From: Erythrobacter sp. F6033 | Lineage (GTDB): Bacteria; Pseudomonadota; Alphaproteobacteria; Sphingomonadales; Sphingomonadaceae | NCBI RefSeq assembly: GCF_023016005.1 | Contig: NZ_JALKAZ010000002.1 | Location: 62,001 to 126,000 of the forward strand | Direction of reading: 5' to 3' | Length of the DNA: 64,000 nt | Shown here: in pieces, positions 21,064-29,294 of the stretch | Layout of the letters: every line of letters starts with the position of its first letter | Numbering within the stretch: the stretch's first letter is position 1 | Notes under the pieces: model-generated | The model's input: the letters and a program-made list of their open reading frames with translations, nothing else | Database searches by the model: none | Told to the model about the DNA's origin: nothing | Position numbers and translations under genes: made by a program

Positions 21064-21600
21064 ATGTTTCAATCTCTCACCGTTCTCGCCGCACTTGCCC
21101 AAGTCACCGCAGCGACCGCCGATGCTCCTCAAACCGCAGTGGATGCCTTCACTGGATTGGAAGGGAATTGGCAGGGTCAGCTCGAATATCGCGATTATCA
21201 ATCGGATACGATGCAGGCGATCCCAATGCGCGTCGAATTCGACACGATCCCTGACAAAACCACGTTCCTCCAACGGGCAGAATTCACTGATCCCGGATTT
21301 CCTGTGCGGATCACGACTTTGATCAATGTTGCAGGTGCGGACACGAACGTCGCCATTTCACGCGCCGGTCGTCCGTTCGAAACCTACACGCAAAATGCGC
21401 GTCTCGCGCCGGGCGCGATCGCCGATAGCTGGACTATAACATTTACCCGGGTCGGCGAAGACGACAATCGCCCCGCTGCCATCCGCGAAGTCATGACCCG
21501 CAAAGCAGAGAGCCTGACCGTCACGAAAGAGGTCGATTTTCTCGACGATGAAGCAGCGGAATGGGTGTTTCGCAACCGGGTGTCGCTTTCTTCTGAATAG
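21064..21600 (+). CDS. Secreted beta-rich protein, unknown (lipocalin/DUF1579-like)
   Basis: 178 residues with a short signal-like N terminus (MFQSLTVLAALAQVTAATA). The opening LEGNWQGQLEYRDY and alternating strand pattern (MRVEFDTIPDKTTFLQRAEFTDPG) resemble small lipocalin-like/DUF1579-type barrels that measure or carry lipophilic compounds; family assignment is tentative. A terminator follows immediately. It sits downstream of the membrane AraC regulator and may be its output gene. Confidence 0.62.
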   Translation: MFQSLTVLAALAQVTAATADAPQTAVDAFTGLEGNWQGQLEYRDYQSDTMQAIPMRVEFDTIPDKTTFLQRAEFTDPGFPVRITTLINVAGADTNVAISRAGRPFETYTQNARLAPGAIADSWTITFTRVGEDDNRPAAIREVMTRKAESLTVTKEVDFLDDEAAEWVFRNRVSLSSE

Positions 21601-21623
21601 AGCCAGCTTTGGTTTGATATATT

Positions 21624-21657
21624 GGGCCGCTCGGGGAACCGGGCGGTCCCTTCTTTT
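21624..21657 (+). terminator. Rho-independent terminator
   Basis: GGGCCGCTCGG at 21624-21634 pairs, with one bulge and one mismatch, to CCGGGCGGTCCC at 21639-21650 over a GGAA loop, followed by TTCTTTT. It starts 23 bp after the stop of the secreted protein gene. Confidence 0.75.
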
Positions 21658-21769
21658 GGAAACCTCGCTTTCGAAAAAGCTTTATTTGCGGGCCAATTTT
21701 CCTACTCGTCCACGCCGCGCTAGTCTGGCTGCGCCCGCTACATTGGCTCGAATATGAAAGGCCGGCCAT

Positions 21770-21878
21770 GTTGGAGAGTTGTCACCCACGTCCTACACGA
21801 GCAAGCATCTGATTTCGCCGCATATACTCATGTAGGACACAGATGACACTTCGCCCAATCTGTCATGTGTGTCCTACA
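21770..21878. repeat. Palindromic element TGTAGGACACA(G/C)ATGACA, copy 1
   Basis: Arms of 18 bp at 21831-21848 and 21861-21878 match as an inverted repeat at 17 of 18 positions, separated by 12 bases. A further degenerate right arm, TGTCACCCACGTCCTACA, is at 21780-21797. The same sequence family recurs at 36541-36638. The element lies in the 359-bp gap between 21601 and 21959, upstream of the saccharopine-dehydrogenase-like gene; apart from the terminator at its left end I see nothing else there. Confidence 0.8.
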
Positions 21879-21959
21879 CAGGAACAAAGCGCCCTCCCCG
21901 CGACTTTGACTCTCGCACCCCTCGTGCGCATTGCTGCGGGGACAAAGGAGACAATCTGA

Positions 21960-23135
21960 ATGGCTACCCCAGAATTTGACATCATCATCTACGGCTCGAC
22001 CGGTTACACCGGCCGCCTCGTCGCCGAGTACCTTGATCAGCATTACGGCAACCGTGATGACGGCCCGAAATGGGCCATGGCTGGCCGCTCTCAGGAAAAA
22101 CTGGAAGCCGTTCGCGATGAAATCGGCGCGCCTGCCGATACGCCTCTGGTGGTCGCCGATGCGGATGACATGGCTAGCCTCGAAGCGATGTGCCACCGCA
22201 CCAAAGTCGTCCTGACCACTGTTGGCCCATACCAGCTTTACGGCGACAATCTCGTCGCGGCCTGCGTGACGACCGGCACCGATTACGCCGACCTTTCCGG
22301 CGAGCCTGCATGGATGGCGGAGAAGATCGCCGAGCATGAAGAGAACGCCAAGAAATCGGGTGCGCGCATCTGCTTCTCCAGCGGGTTCGACTCGATTCCG
22401 TTCGATCTCGGCGTGTTGATGACGCAGAAGGAAGCGCAAAAGCGCTGGGGCATGCCTGCTCCGAAAATTCGTGGCCGCGTGCGCGCGATGGCGGGCACGT
22501 TCTCGGGCGGCACCGCAGCTAGCCTTGGCGCGACGATGAAGGCAATGGCGAAGAACCCGTCGCTCATCAATGTCATGCGCAGCCCGTTTGCTCTGACACC
22601 GGGTTTCGAAGGGCCAAGCCAGCCTTCGGGCATGATCCCCGCTTACGAGAAGGATCTGGACAAATGGGCCGCTCCGTTTGTGATGGCGCCGATCAATACA
22701 AAGAACGTCCACCGCACCAACTTCCTGCTGGGCCACCCTTACGGCGAAGACTTCCAGTATGATGAAATGATGCTCACCAGCCCCGGCGATGCGGGCAAGA
22801 AAATGGCTGAGGCTGCGACGGAAATGATGAAGAACCCGTTCGGTGCGAAACCGCCAAAACCGGGTGAAGGCCCGAGCAAGGAAGAGCGCGAGAACGGCTT
22901 TTACGATGTGCTGTTTGTCGCTGACATGCCCGATGGCGAGAGCCTGCATTACAGCGTCAAAGGCAAGTACGATCCGGGCTATGGCTCGACCAGCCGGATG
23001 CTGTCGGAAACCGGCATCGCGCTGACCGAAAGCGATGCGCCGGGCGGCATCGGGACACCGGGCTCATTCCTTGGCGAAGCTCTGGTCAAGCGGCTTGAAG
23101 AGCATGCCGATCTGAAATTCACCGCCGAAAACTAA
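21960..23135 (+). CDS. Saccharopine dehydrogenase family protein (trans-acting enoyl-reductase type)
   Basis: 391 residues. The N-terminal Rossmann fold begins FDIIIYGSTGYTGRLVAEYL, with WAMAGRSQEKLEAV next and LTTVGPYQLYGDNLVAACVTTGTDYADLSGE as the conserved core. FSSGFDSIPFDLGVL is shared with the Rv2449c / trans-acting enoyl reductase group. Members are NAD(P)-dependent oxidoreductases of lipid metabolism; the true saccharopine reaction is unlikely. The C-terminal region (about 260-391) ends with a GYGSTSRMLSETG motif. An unusual palindromic element lies 82 bp upstream. Confidence 0.85.
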   Translation: MATPEFDIIIYGSTGYTGRLVAEYLDQHYGNRDDGPKWAMAGRSQEKLEAVRDEIGAPADTPLVVADADDMASLEAMCHRTKVVLTTVGPYQLYGDNLVAACVTTGTDYADLSGEPAWMAEKIAEHEENAKKSGARICFSSGFDSIPFDLGVLMTQKEAQKRWGMPAPKIRGRVRAMAGTFSGGTAASLGATMKAMAKNPSLINVMRSPFALTPGFEGPSQPSGMIPAYEKDLDKWAAPFVMAPINTKNVHRTNFLLGHPYGEDFQYDEMMLTSPGDAGKKMAEAATEMMKNPFGAKPPKPGEGPSKEERENGFYDVLFVADMPDGESLHYSVKGKYDPGYGSTSRMLSETGIALTESDAPGGIGTPGSFLGEALVKRLEEHADLKFTAEN

Positions 23136-23160
23136 GCGGCGGCAAAACGTCAAATGAAAA

Positions 23161-23202
23161 GGGGCGAGCGCCGGTTATGCCAGCGCCCGCCCCTTTCGTT
23201 TT
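23161..23202. terminator. Bidirectional terminator between convergent genes
   Basis: GGGGCGAGCGC (23161-23171) pairs with GCGCCCGCCCC (23183-23193) with one mismatch and an 11-base loop. AAAA precedes and TTTCGTTTT follows, so it can stop the oxidoreductase gene (+) and the TonB receptor gene (-). Confidence 0.85.
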
Positions 23203-23214
23203 CCTACTTCCGGA

Positions 23215-25395
23215 TCAGAAGCTAAGGCGAACGCTCGCCCGGATGTTACGGCCAGCCAGCGGGACAAAGTCTTTCGTAAAGCTCGCATGGCGGCGGCCAT
23301 TCACGTCAAATACGTTGTCGGCGGAAAGCTGGACAAACACGTTCTCATTGTTCGCCAGCGGACGCCACGCGACGAGGAAGTTGACGAGCGCAAAATCCGA
23401 AGTCGGTGTTTCGAATGCGGCAATCTGGTCCTGTTCGGCAAACCACTGCACTTCGCCGCGCACGTCAAACGCATTGGTTTGCGCTTCGAGACCAGCGAGG
23501 AAGCTGAGCGGTGGAATGCGCGGGACGTTGGTGCCATCGCCAAGCTCGGCATTGATATACGAGCCGTTGAAATCGGCGATCAGGCCGAAATTGCCGGTGT
23601 CGAACAAAGGAAAGGAAACCTCGCCTTCGACACCGAAATAGGTGGCATCCTGTTGGAGATAGACGAACACGGGAAGATCATCTTCCTCCAGGCCGGTTTC
23701 GGTGAGATAGATGTAATCGTCGAACCACTGGTTGAACACAGCCGCGCTGAAGGTGACACCGCCGACTGTGCCGCGAGCGAAGGCTTCTACGCCCCATGCG
23801 CTTTCGGTGGACAGGTCGACATCGCCGATTTCAAACGCCTGCGTTGCGATATGCGGGCCGTCGGAGAACAGCTCTTCGGCACTCGGTGCACGCTCGGCGC
23901 GAGAAAGGTTGACACCAGCGCGGAATGCTTCGTCAGCTTCGTAGATGAAGCCAGCAGCACCGGAGAACGTATCGAAATCGCGCTCGATACCCAGCGTGCT
24001 TGCTTCGACAGAAGTGGTTTCATAGCGGGCAGCGAGTTCCAACTGGAACGGCCCCTTGCCGAATTCCTGCAGGCCGAAAACAGCGAACTGATCGGTGACG
24101 TTAGGCGGCACATACGCTTCGGCGCCTTCGGCAAAGAAATCACGGTGGCGGTACTGAATACCAAATCCGCCGCGCGATGGGCCGGTTTCGTTTTGCGTGA
24201 GTTCAAGCCGCGCTTCGATGCTTTCGCTGTCGAAGGTGGTGCCAACCTCATCGCCTTCAAATTCGGTGTGGGTGTAATCGGAATAGCCCGCCCGCAGTTT
24301 CAAACGGGAGAAGAACCCATCGCCCAATGCAATGTCACCTTTGAAATCAGCGCGGACCTGCTGAAGTGCGATGGTGACGAGCTCTTCGCCTTCCTCCTCA
24401 CCTTCTTCTTCGCCCTCTTCGCCTTCTTCACCGTGGTGATGGCCAGCGCCCGGACGGGTCGGGACGCCATAATTGGTGTCGTAATAGCCGACCGATGCTC
24501 CAAACGTGCTTCCTCCGAGAATGACGCCAAAGCCGCCATTGATCGTATAGGTTTCGCTGGCCGAGTTCGGAATGACGTCTTCCTGATTGGCAGCTTCACG
24601 GAACTCTGCCGCTTCTTCAAGCTCGCCCTCGGCTTCTTCTTCGGCGGCTTCTTCGAGCAGTTCAGCCCGCAGTTCAGGGCCTACCTGAAAGCCGGGGATT
24701 TCAAGGTCGCCAGTTTCGCGCCAGCTGCCATCTACATGCAGCACGAAATTGTCACCGATCGGCACGTCAAGCGATGCACCGGCGGTGCGGAGGTCGCTTG
24801 CGGTGTCTGCCGCCACCAAGGCATCGAGGTGAAAGCCTTCGGCCGGAACGCGCGTCGGGATGCGTTTGTCGATCACATTGACCGCGCCGCCAATGGCTTG
24901 CGAACCATAGAGGAGCACAGCCGGCCCGCGCAGGACTTCGATCCGTTCTGCGGTCAGCGGATCGATCGAGGTCGCGTGGTCAACCGAGGTGTTGGAGACG
25001 TCAGCCGTACCGATCCCGTCCACAAGCACGCGCACCCGCTCACCTTGGAAACCGCGCAAGACAGGGCGCGAAGAACCGGGCGCAAAGCTGGTTGCGGAAA
25101 CGCCGGGCAATTTGGCGAGCACTTCGCCGATCTGACCGTTCAGGTTGCGTTGAATTTGCTCCGCTTCGAAAACACTGGTTCCGGCGAGGATATCAAGCTG
25201 CTCAAGACCAGCCGCGCTGACGATGATATTGCCCTGATAATCAACCGCGCGGCTGTGCAGGTCATCTTCCGGAGCGTCCTTATCCTGTGCACCGCTTTCG
25301 GTCTGGTTCTCTTGCGCAGCTTCTTCGGCCAACGCAGGTGCGGCGGCCACGGCAAGCACCGCTGTCATAGCAATGCGGGATGCGATCAATTTCAT
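23215..25395 (-). CDS. TonB-dependent outer-membrane receptor, probable zinc uptake (ZnuD-like)
   Basis: 726 residues from the ATG at 25395 (signal peptide MKLIASRIAMTAVLAVAAAPALA); an ATG at 25410 is an alternative. The plug domain shows LPGVSATSFAPGSSRPVLRG and RIEVLRGPAVLLYGSQAIGGAVNVID, followed by a 22-strand barrel ending in the typical aromatic VRLSF. Two extracellular-loop insertions stand out: a Glu/Ala-rich stretch near residues 225-260 and a GAGHHHGEE...GEEEG run. His/acid-rich loops occur in zinc receptors such as ZnuD. A 19-bp site close to the Zur consensus lies just upstream, which supports zinc-regulated expression. Nickel or another divalent metal remains possible. Confidence 0.85.
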   Translation of the reverse strand: MKLIASRIAMTAVLAVAAAPALAEEAAQENQTESGAQDKDAPEDDLHSRAVDYQGNIIVSAAGLEQLDILAGTSVFEAEQIQRNLNGQIGEVLAKLPGVSATSFAPGSSRPVLRGFQGERVRVLVDGIGTADVSNTSVDHATSIDPLTAERIEVLRGPAVLLYGSQAIGGAVNVIDKRIPTRVPAEGFHLDALVAADTASDLRTAGASLDVPIGDNFVLHVDGSWRETGDLEIPGFQVGPELRAELLEEAAEEEAEGELEEAAEFREAANQEDVIPNSASETYTINGGFGVILGGSTFGASVGYYDTNYGVPTRPGAGHHHGEEGEEGEEEGEEEGEELVTIALQQVRADFKGDIALGDGFFSRLKLRAGYSDYTHTEFEGDEVGTTFDSESIEARLELTQNETGPSRGGFGIQYRHRDFFAEGAEAYVPPNVTDQFAVFGLQEFGKGPFQLELAARYETTSVEASTLGIERDFDTFSGAAGFIYEADEAFRAGVNLSRAERAPSAEELFSDGPHIATQAFEIGDVDLSTESAWGVEAFARGTVGGVTFSAAVFNQWFDDYIYLTETGLEEDDLPVFVYLQQDATYFGVEGEVSFPLFDTGNFGLIADFNGSYINAELGDGTNVPRIPPLSFLAGLEAQTNAFDVRGEVQWFAEQDQIAAFETPTSDFALVNFLVAWRPLANNENVFVQLSADNVFDVNGRRHASFTKDFVPLAGRNIRASVRLSF

Positions 25396-25416
25396 GGGAG
25401 AGGTACTCATCTTGAT

Positions 25417-25435
25417 AATGTGATAACGTAACATT
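25417..25435 (-). promoter_or_regulatory. Candidate Zur-binding site
   Basis: The plus-strand sequence AATGTGATAACGTAACATT is 19 bp. Against the Zur consensus I remember (AATGTTATANTATAACATT) it agrees at 16 of 19 positions, counting the N. It lies 22 bp upstream of the chosen receptor start, where binding would block transcription when zinc is plentiful. No zur gene is in the window. Confidence 0.6.
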
Positions 25436-25596
25436 GCTCTAGCAAGCTCGTTCCTCTTCGCAACCCCTTTTCGTCCACGCTCGACGAAAGGCCCGATTCC
25501 ACCGATGACTGACGGGTTCCGTGCAAAATCCGAACGCAGAAGAGAGACGACCCCAAGCGGGGTAGCCTCTGACTGCTGCTTCGAATTTTGAAAAAA

Positions 25597-25671
25597 TGGA
25601 GCGGGCGAGGCGATTCGAACGCCCGACCCCAACCTTGGCAAGGTTGTGCTCTACCCCTGAGCTACGCCCGC
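25597..25671 (-). tRNA. tRNA-Gly (GCC anticodon)
   Basis: On the minus strand the acceptor stem GCGGGCG pairs with CGCCCGC, followed by T and an encoded CCA. The D arm is GCTCAGGGGTAGAGC, the anticodon arm CAACC-TTGCCAA-GGTTG gives anticodon GCC, and the T arm contains GTTCGAATC. A TTTTTT run follows the 3' end. All four arms are complete. Confidence 0.96.
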
Positions 25672-25897
25672 TCACTGGCGCCAAACAGAATCGGTGGAAA
25701 CCACCCTCTCTGCTGGGGAGGCGGGCAATTAACAGCGGCCCGCGCTGCCTGCAAGCCTTAAATCGCGCAAAATTGCCTTGATCCTGCTCGCTTAGGCCTT
25801 CAGCAGTTTCGCAGGTACAATTCTGCGCTTCAAATCGGGCCGCGAAGCCCCACATGAGACGCATATCAAATTCGCACTCACATCAGGAGCACCTCCC

Positions 25898-26845
25898 TTG
25901 GCCAGCATGGGTCTGAACATCGAAGAACAAAAAGCCGTCGAACGTTTTCAGAAAAGCGTCGTCGAGCCGTCACAAACTAAACTGGTGATCCTCGATTTCT
26001 GGGCGGAATGGTGCGGGCCGTGCAAGGCGCTGGCGCCGATGCTGGAAAAGGTTGCTGCGGAATATGCCGATAAAGGCGTGATCCTGGCCAAGCTGGATGT
26101 CGATGAAGAAAAATTCATCGCCAGCCAGTTTCAGGTCCAGTCGATCCCGACGGTCTATGCCATGTTTCAAGGTCAACCTGTCGCCGACCTGACGAGTGCA
26201 CGTAGCGAATCGCAGCTGAAACAGGTGCTCGATCAATTGCTGTCTCAACTGCCAATTCAGGCTGGCGCAGATGGTGATGCCGCGCCGCAAGGCCCGTCGG
26301 CCGAAGAGGTCGCACAGCATATCAAACTGGGCGAGGAGGCACTCGCCGCAGGCGATGCCGAAAAAGCCTTTGGCGTGTTTGCGCAGATCATTCAGTTCGA
26401 CAATGAACATCCCGGTGCAATCGCCGGCATGATCCGTTCGCAGATCGCGATGGGCCAAGCGGACGAAGCCGAAAAAATGATGGAGGCCATCAAATCGAGC
26501 CCCGTCTACGAAAAAATCAAAGACGAACCGGCAATCGTCGCGGCCAATAGCGCGCTGGAACTGGCAGGAACGCAAGTCGATGATGGCGAACTGGCGAACC
26601 TGAAGAGCGCAGCCGATGCCGATGGAGCAAGCATGGACGCCAAGCTTGCCTATGCCGAAGCAGCCTTTGCTGCGACCCAACGTGATGCCGCTGCCGACAC
26701 CTTGCTCACCATGGTTCAGGATGATCGTGAGTGGAATGAAGGGGCCGCGAAGGCCAAGCTTCTGCAGATTTTCGAAGCCGTTGGCCTCGAAGATGAATGG
26801 GTGGTCGCCACCCGCCGCCGTCTTTCCAAGATATTGTTCGGGTAA
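25898..26845 (+). CDS. Thioredoxin-domain co-chaperone, CnoX/YbbN-like
   Basis: 315 residues. The thioredoxin domain (residues about 10-125) has an intact WCGPC with Cys39 and Cys42 and cis-Pro in SIPTVYAMF. The rest is a helical TPR-like domain of the kind that binds unfolded proteins and hands them to GroEL or DnaK. I start at the TTG at 25898 because AGGAG lies eight bases before it; ATG at 25907 is the alternative. Unlike E. coli CnoX, the CXXC motif is complete, as in other alphaproteobacterial members, so redox activity is likely. Followed five bases later by the LON-domain gene. Confidence 0.88.
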   Translation: MASMGLNIEEQKAVERFQKSVVEPSQTKLVILDFWAEWCGPCKALAPMLEKVAAEYADKGVILAKLDVDEEKFIASQFQVQSIPTVYAMFQGQPVADLTSARSESQLKQVLDQLLSQLPIQAGADGDAAPQGPSAEEVAQHIKLGEEALAAGDAEKAFGVFAQIIQFDNEHPGAIAGMIRSQIAMGQADEAEKMMEAIKSSPVYEKIKDEPAIVAANSALELAGTQVDDGELANLKSAADADGASMDAKLAYAEAAFAATQRDAAADTLLTMVQDDREWNEGAAKAKLLQIFEAVGLEDEWVVATRRRLSKILFG

Positions 26846-26850
26846 GCGGT

Positions 26851-27462
26851 TTGGCCCAGCGTCTTTCGATCTTTCCTTTGCCAGGTGCAGTGCTCTTTCC
26901 GGGCCTGCAGCTTCCGCTGCATATCTTTGAGCCGCGTTACAGGTCATTGGTGGGGGATGCGCTGGTGCGTGATCGACAGATTGCGATGATCCAACCGCAG
27001 CAGCCCATTGATGGCGCACCGCTGTTTTCGATTGGCACAATCGGGCGGATTGGCGAGATCGAGGCGATGGAGGACGGGCGGTACAACCTGATCCTTGAAG
27101 GCCAAAGCCGATTCAAATTGCTCCGGGAGATCGATGTCGTGACCGCTTTCCGGCAAGTCGAAGGTGAGCCGATCGATGACGATGAGGACGAAACGCTAAG
27201 CTATGCTCAGCGCGGCGGCTTCGAAAGCGAAGCACGCAAGTTTGCCGATCGCCAAGGTTATACGGTTGATTGGGATTCGGTCGAACGGCTTGATGACCAT
27301 TCCTTGATCAACGGCGTGTCACAAATCGCGCCCTTCGACCCTGCCTCCAAGCAAGCTCTGTTAGAGGCGGAGAACCTCTCTGCGCGCTGTGAGCTGTTGG
27401 TGCAGCTGATGCAGTTCTTTGGCCGCAGCGATGGCGGTGAAGAGATCATGACACTGCAATAG
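26851..27462 (+). CDS. LON peptidase N-terminal (substrate-binding) domain protein
   Basis: 203 residues from a TTG at 26851, giving LAQRLSIFPLPGAVLFPGLQLPLHIFEPRYR, the usual start of this family; the frame opens earlier but inside the CnoX gene. The whole protein is a Lon-N/LAN domain with no AAA+ or protease part. Such stand-alone domains are conserved in alphaproteobacteria and are thought to bind substrates or assist Lon, though the role is not settled. The tight spacing to the CnoX-like gene suggests a two-gene protein-quality-control operon. Confidence 0.88.
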   Translation: MAQRLSIFPLPGAVLFPGLQLPLHIFEPRYRSLVGDALVRDRQIAMIQPQQPIDGAPLFSIGTIGRIGEIEAMEDGRYNLILEGQSRFKLLREIDVVTAFRQVEGEPIDDDEDETLSYAQRGGFESEARKFADRQGYTVDWDSVERLDDHSLINGVSQIAPFDPASKQALLEAENLSARCELLVQLMQFFGRSDGGEEIMTLQ

Positions 27463-27512
27463 CAGCCATGAGTTTGCGACATTTGATCGCATAAGAACGC
27501 TATCGGCCAGCC

Positions 27513-27540
27513 CCATATGTAACTAATCAGTTACATATGG
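27513..27540 (+). promoter_or_regulatory. Candidate TetR operator containing the start codon
   Basis: A perfect palindrome, arms CCATATGTAACT (27513-27524) and AGTTACATATGG (27529-27540) around AATC. The ATG of the tetR gene (27537-27539) is inside the right arm. Bound repressor would block its own initiation region, so autoregulation of tetR and the coupled MAPEG gene is expected. Confidence 0.75.
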
Positions 27541-28181
27541 ATATCGCAGCACTTCCCACCAAAGGTGAACGCACCCGCGCGCATATTGTCGCAACTGCGG
27601 CAGGACTATTCTGGCGGCGAAACTTTCATGGAGTTTCTGTCGATCTGGTTGCCGAAGCCGCAAACGTGAACAAGGCCACGATCTACAGGTATTTTGCCGA
27701 TAAAGGCGACCTTGCCCTCGCAGTCGTGCGTTACAATGGCGCGGTGACAATCGAAACGATCTTTGCCGGCAGTTTCGATACGTTCGCACAGCCGCAAGAC
27801 CGCCTCGCAGCAATATACCGGTTTGCCTACGGCGCACATGCCAGCACGCATGAAGAAAGCGGCGATGTGTACGGCTGCCCTATTGTGGGTCTCGCGCTCG
27901 AACTTGGGCAGGATATGCCCGAAATCCGCCGGGAAGCGCAGCAGATCTTCGATCAGGTCGAAAACTATCTGACCATCATCGCTCGGGATGCGATTGCGGC
28001 TCGCGGGCTTGATCATCACGCCGAAACGCTTGGCAGAACGCTCACCCAGCTTTTGCATGGAGCCTTCGCATCCGCCCGTGTCGCTGCCGCGCCGGATCAC
28101 ATGCTGGACGCGGGCAACGCATCCCTAGCCCTAATCGGCTATCCGAACACTTCGATCCTTGAACGGGGAAATGCATCGTGA
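27537..28181 (+). CDS. TetR/AcrR-family transcriptional regulator
   Basis: 214 residues. The N-terminal helix-turn-helix is RAHIVATAAGLFWRRNFHGVSVDLVAEAANVNKATIYRYFADKGDLALAVV. The ligand-binding domain includes a GDVYGCPIVGLALELG segment like the LmrA/YxaF branch. The start codon is embedded in a perfect 28-bp palindrome. Its stop overlaps the GTG of the MAPEG gene, so regulator and membrane enzyme form one coupled unit. Confidence 0.9.
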   Translation: MDIAALPTKGERTRAHIVATAAGLFWRRNFHGVSVDLVAEAANVNKATIYRYFADKGDLALAVVRYNGAVTIETIFAGSFDTFAQPQDRLAAIYRFAYGAHASTHEESGDVYGCPIVGLALELGQDMPEIRREAQQIFDQVENYLTIIARDAIAARGLDHHAETLGRTLTQLLHGAFASARVAAAPDHMLDAGNASLALIGYPNTSILERGNAS

Positions 28182-28603
28182 CCAACCTACCCATATACTC
28201 TGCAGCGCTTGGCGCATTCTTGATCGTTCTTCAGGTGGTATTGATGCTCAGCGTCGGCCTGCACCGATCCAAAGGTCAGTTCCTTGGTGATGGCGGTGAC
28301 CGTGATCTCGAACGGAAAGTCCGCCGACACGGCAACCTTGCAGAGAATTCAGGCTTGTTTCTCGTGGTGATTGCGCTGTTCGAAATTCTTGCGGGTCAGA
28401 CAACCTTCGTACTGGTCTTGTGCATCGGCTTTGCCGCCGCACGTTCACTGCACGCGCTTGGCTTTGCATCACTTGCCGGTTCGCACGGCGATGATCTGAC
28501 TGGTCTGCGCAAAGCATTTGCTGGCATGCGCGCCATGGGGGCAATGGGAACATTGCTTGTCGCAATAGGGTCGGCCTACGGGATCGTCAGCACAATCGCA
28601 TAG
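28178..28603 (+). CDS. MAPEG-family membrane protein
   Basis: 141 residues with four hydrophobic segments. The family signature ERKVRRHGNLAENSGLFLVVI (Asn/Glu-rich glutathione-binding loop on helix 2) and ARSLHALGF on helix 3 identify a MAPEG protein, which in characterised cases carries out membrane glutathione transferase or peroxidase reactions on lipophilic substrates. The GTG start at 28178 overlaps the tetR stop as GTGA. The coupling to TetR suggests induction by a hydrophobic toxicant. Confidence 0.88.
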   Translation: MTNLPIYSAALGAFLIVLQVVLMLSVGLHRSKGQFLGDGGDRDLERKVRRHGNLAENSGLFLVVIALFEILAGQTTFVLVLCIGFAAARSLHALGFASLAGSHGDDLTGLRKAFAGMRAMGAMGTLLVAIGSAYGIVSTIA

Positions 28604-28612
28604 GCTTAGTCG

Positions 28613-29239
28613 TCACCCCATAAAGCTGCCGCGCAGACCATCGATCACGTATTGCGCGGCAAGAGCCGATAACAGCACGCCGAGCAAACGGGTTATAACC
28701 GCCTCAACTTTGTCACCGAGCAAGCGGATAAGCGGCCCTGCTGCGACAAGGGCTGCAGCAGTGAGCACCAACACCAGTCCAAGCGCGAGAAACACCTCTG
28801 CTGTCTGTTCGAAACCGTCGGCTTCATTCATCAGAAGCATGATCGCCGCGATCGCGCCGGGACCAGCGAGCATGGGCATCGCCATTGGAAAAACCGAAAC
28901 ATCTTCGACTTCCGCGGCAGAGACTTTTTCGGCGCGTTCCTCGCGGCGCTGGGTGCGTTTTTCGAACACCATTTCAAACGCGATGAAGAATAACATCAGC
29001 CCGCCCGCAATGCGGAAACTGTCGAGCTGAATATGCAGCGCGCCAAGCAGGTCTTCGCCGAAGAAAGCGAAGATCGTGAGGATGACCGCGGCAATGGCTG
29101 TCGCGCGCAAAGCCATGTTGCGCGCCTGCGCGCCCGTCGCACCCTTAGTTAGACCTGCATAGATTGGCGCGCATCCGGGCGGGTCAATCACCACGAACAG
29201 GGTAATGAAGGCGGAGATAAAGAGCTCAGTAAAAACCAT
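28613..29239 (-). CDS. MarC-family integral membrane protein (UPF0056)
   Basis: 208 residues with six predicted transmembrane helices. The MarC/NAAT pattern is clear: an N-terminal FVVIDPPGCAPIYAGLT motif and a repeat of it in FPMAMPMLAGPGAIAAIMLL, the inverted-repeat halves of the family. Despite the multiple-antibiotic-resistance name, MarC does not confer resistance in E. coli; neutral amino-acid transport is reported for an archaeal relative. Converges on the MAPEG gene with nine bases between. Confidence 0.9.
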   Translation of the reverse strand: MVFTELFISAFITLFVVIDPPGCAPIYAGLTKGATGAQARNMALRATAIAAVILTIFAFFGEDLLGALHIQLDSFRIAGGLMLFFIAFEMVFEKRTQRREERAEKVSAAEVEDVSVFPMAMPMLAGPGAIAAIMLLMNEADGFEQTAEVFLALGLVLVLTAAALVAAGPLIRLLGDKVEAVITRLLGVLLSALAAQYVIDGLRGSFMG

Positions 29240-29294
29240 GCGGCGGCCTCTAGCAGAAAATTTCTGTCAGGATAGGCGCAGTCTGCCACGATCT

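Noticed and set aside
24380-24700. Low-complexity repeats in the TonB receptor gene as a tandem-repeat or CRISPR-like array
   Set aside because: They are GAG/GAA-type codon runs coding for acidic loops, in frame, and without spacer-repeat structure.
23287-25431. A 714-codon open frame antisense to the TonB receptor, one of several long antisense frames (also at 15044-16213, 21828-22949, 39422-40633 and 42471-43658)
   Set aside because: Each lies opposite a clearly homologous gene, has no recognisable domains, and is what GC-rich codon usage produces on the complementary strand.
25411-25641. N-terminal extension of the TonB receptor frame
   Set aside because: It runs through the tRNA-Gly gene and the Zur-like site; the signal peptide begins at 25395 or 25410.
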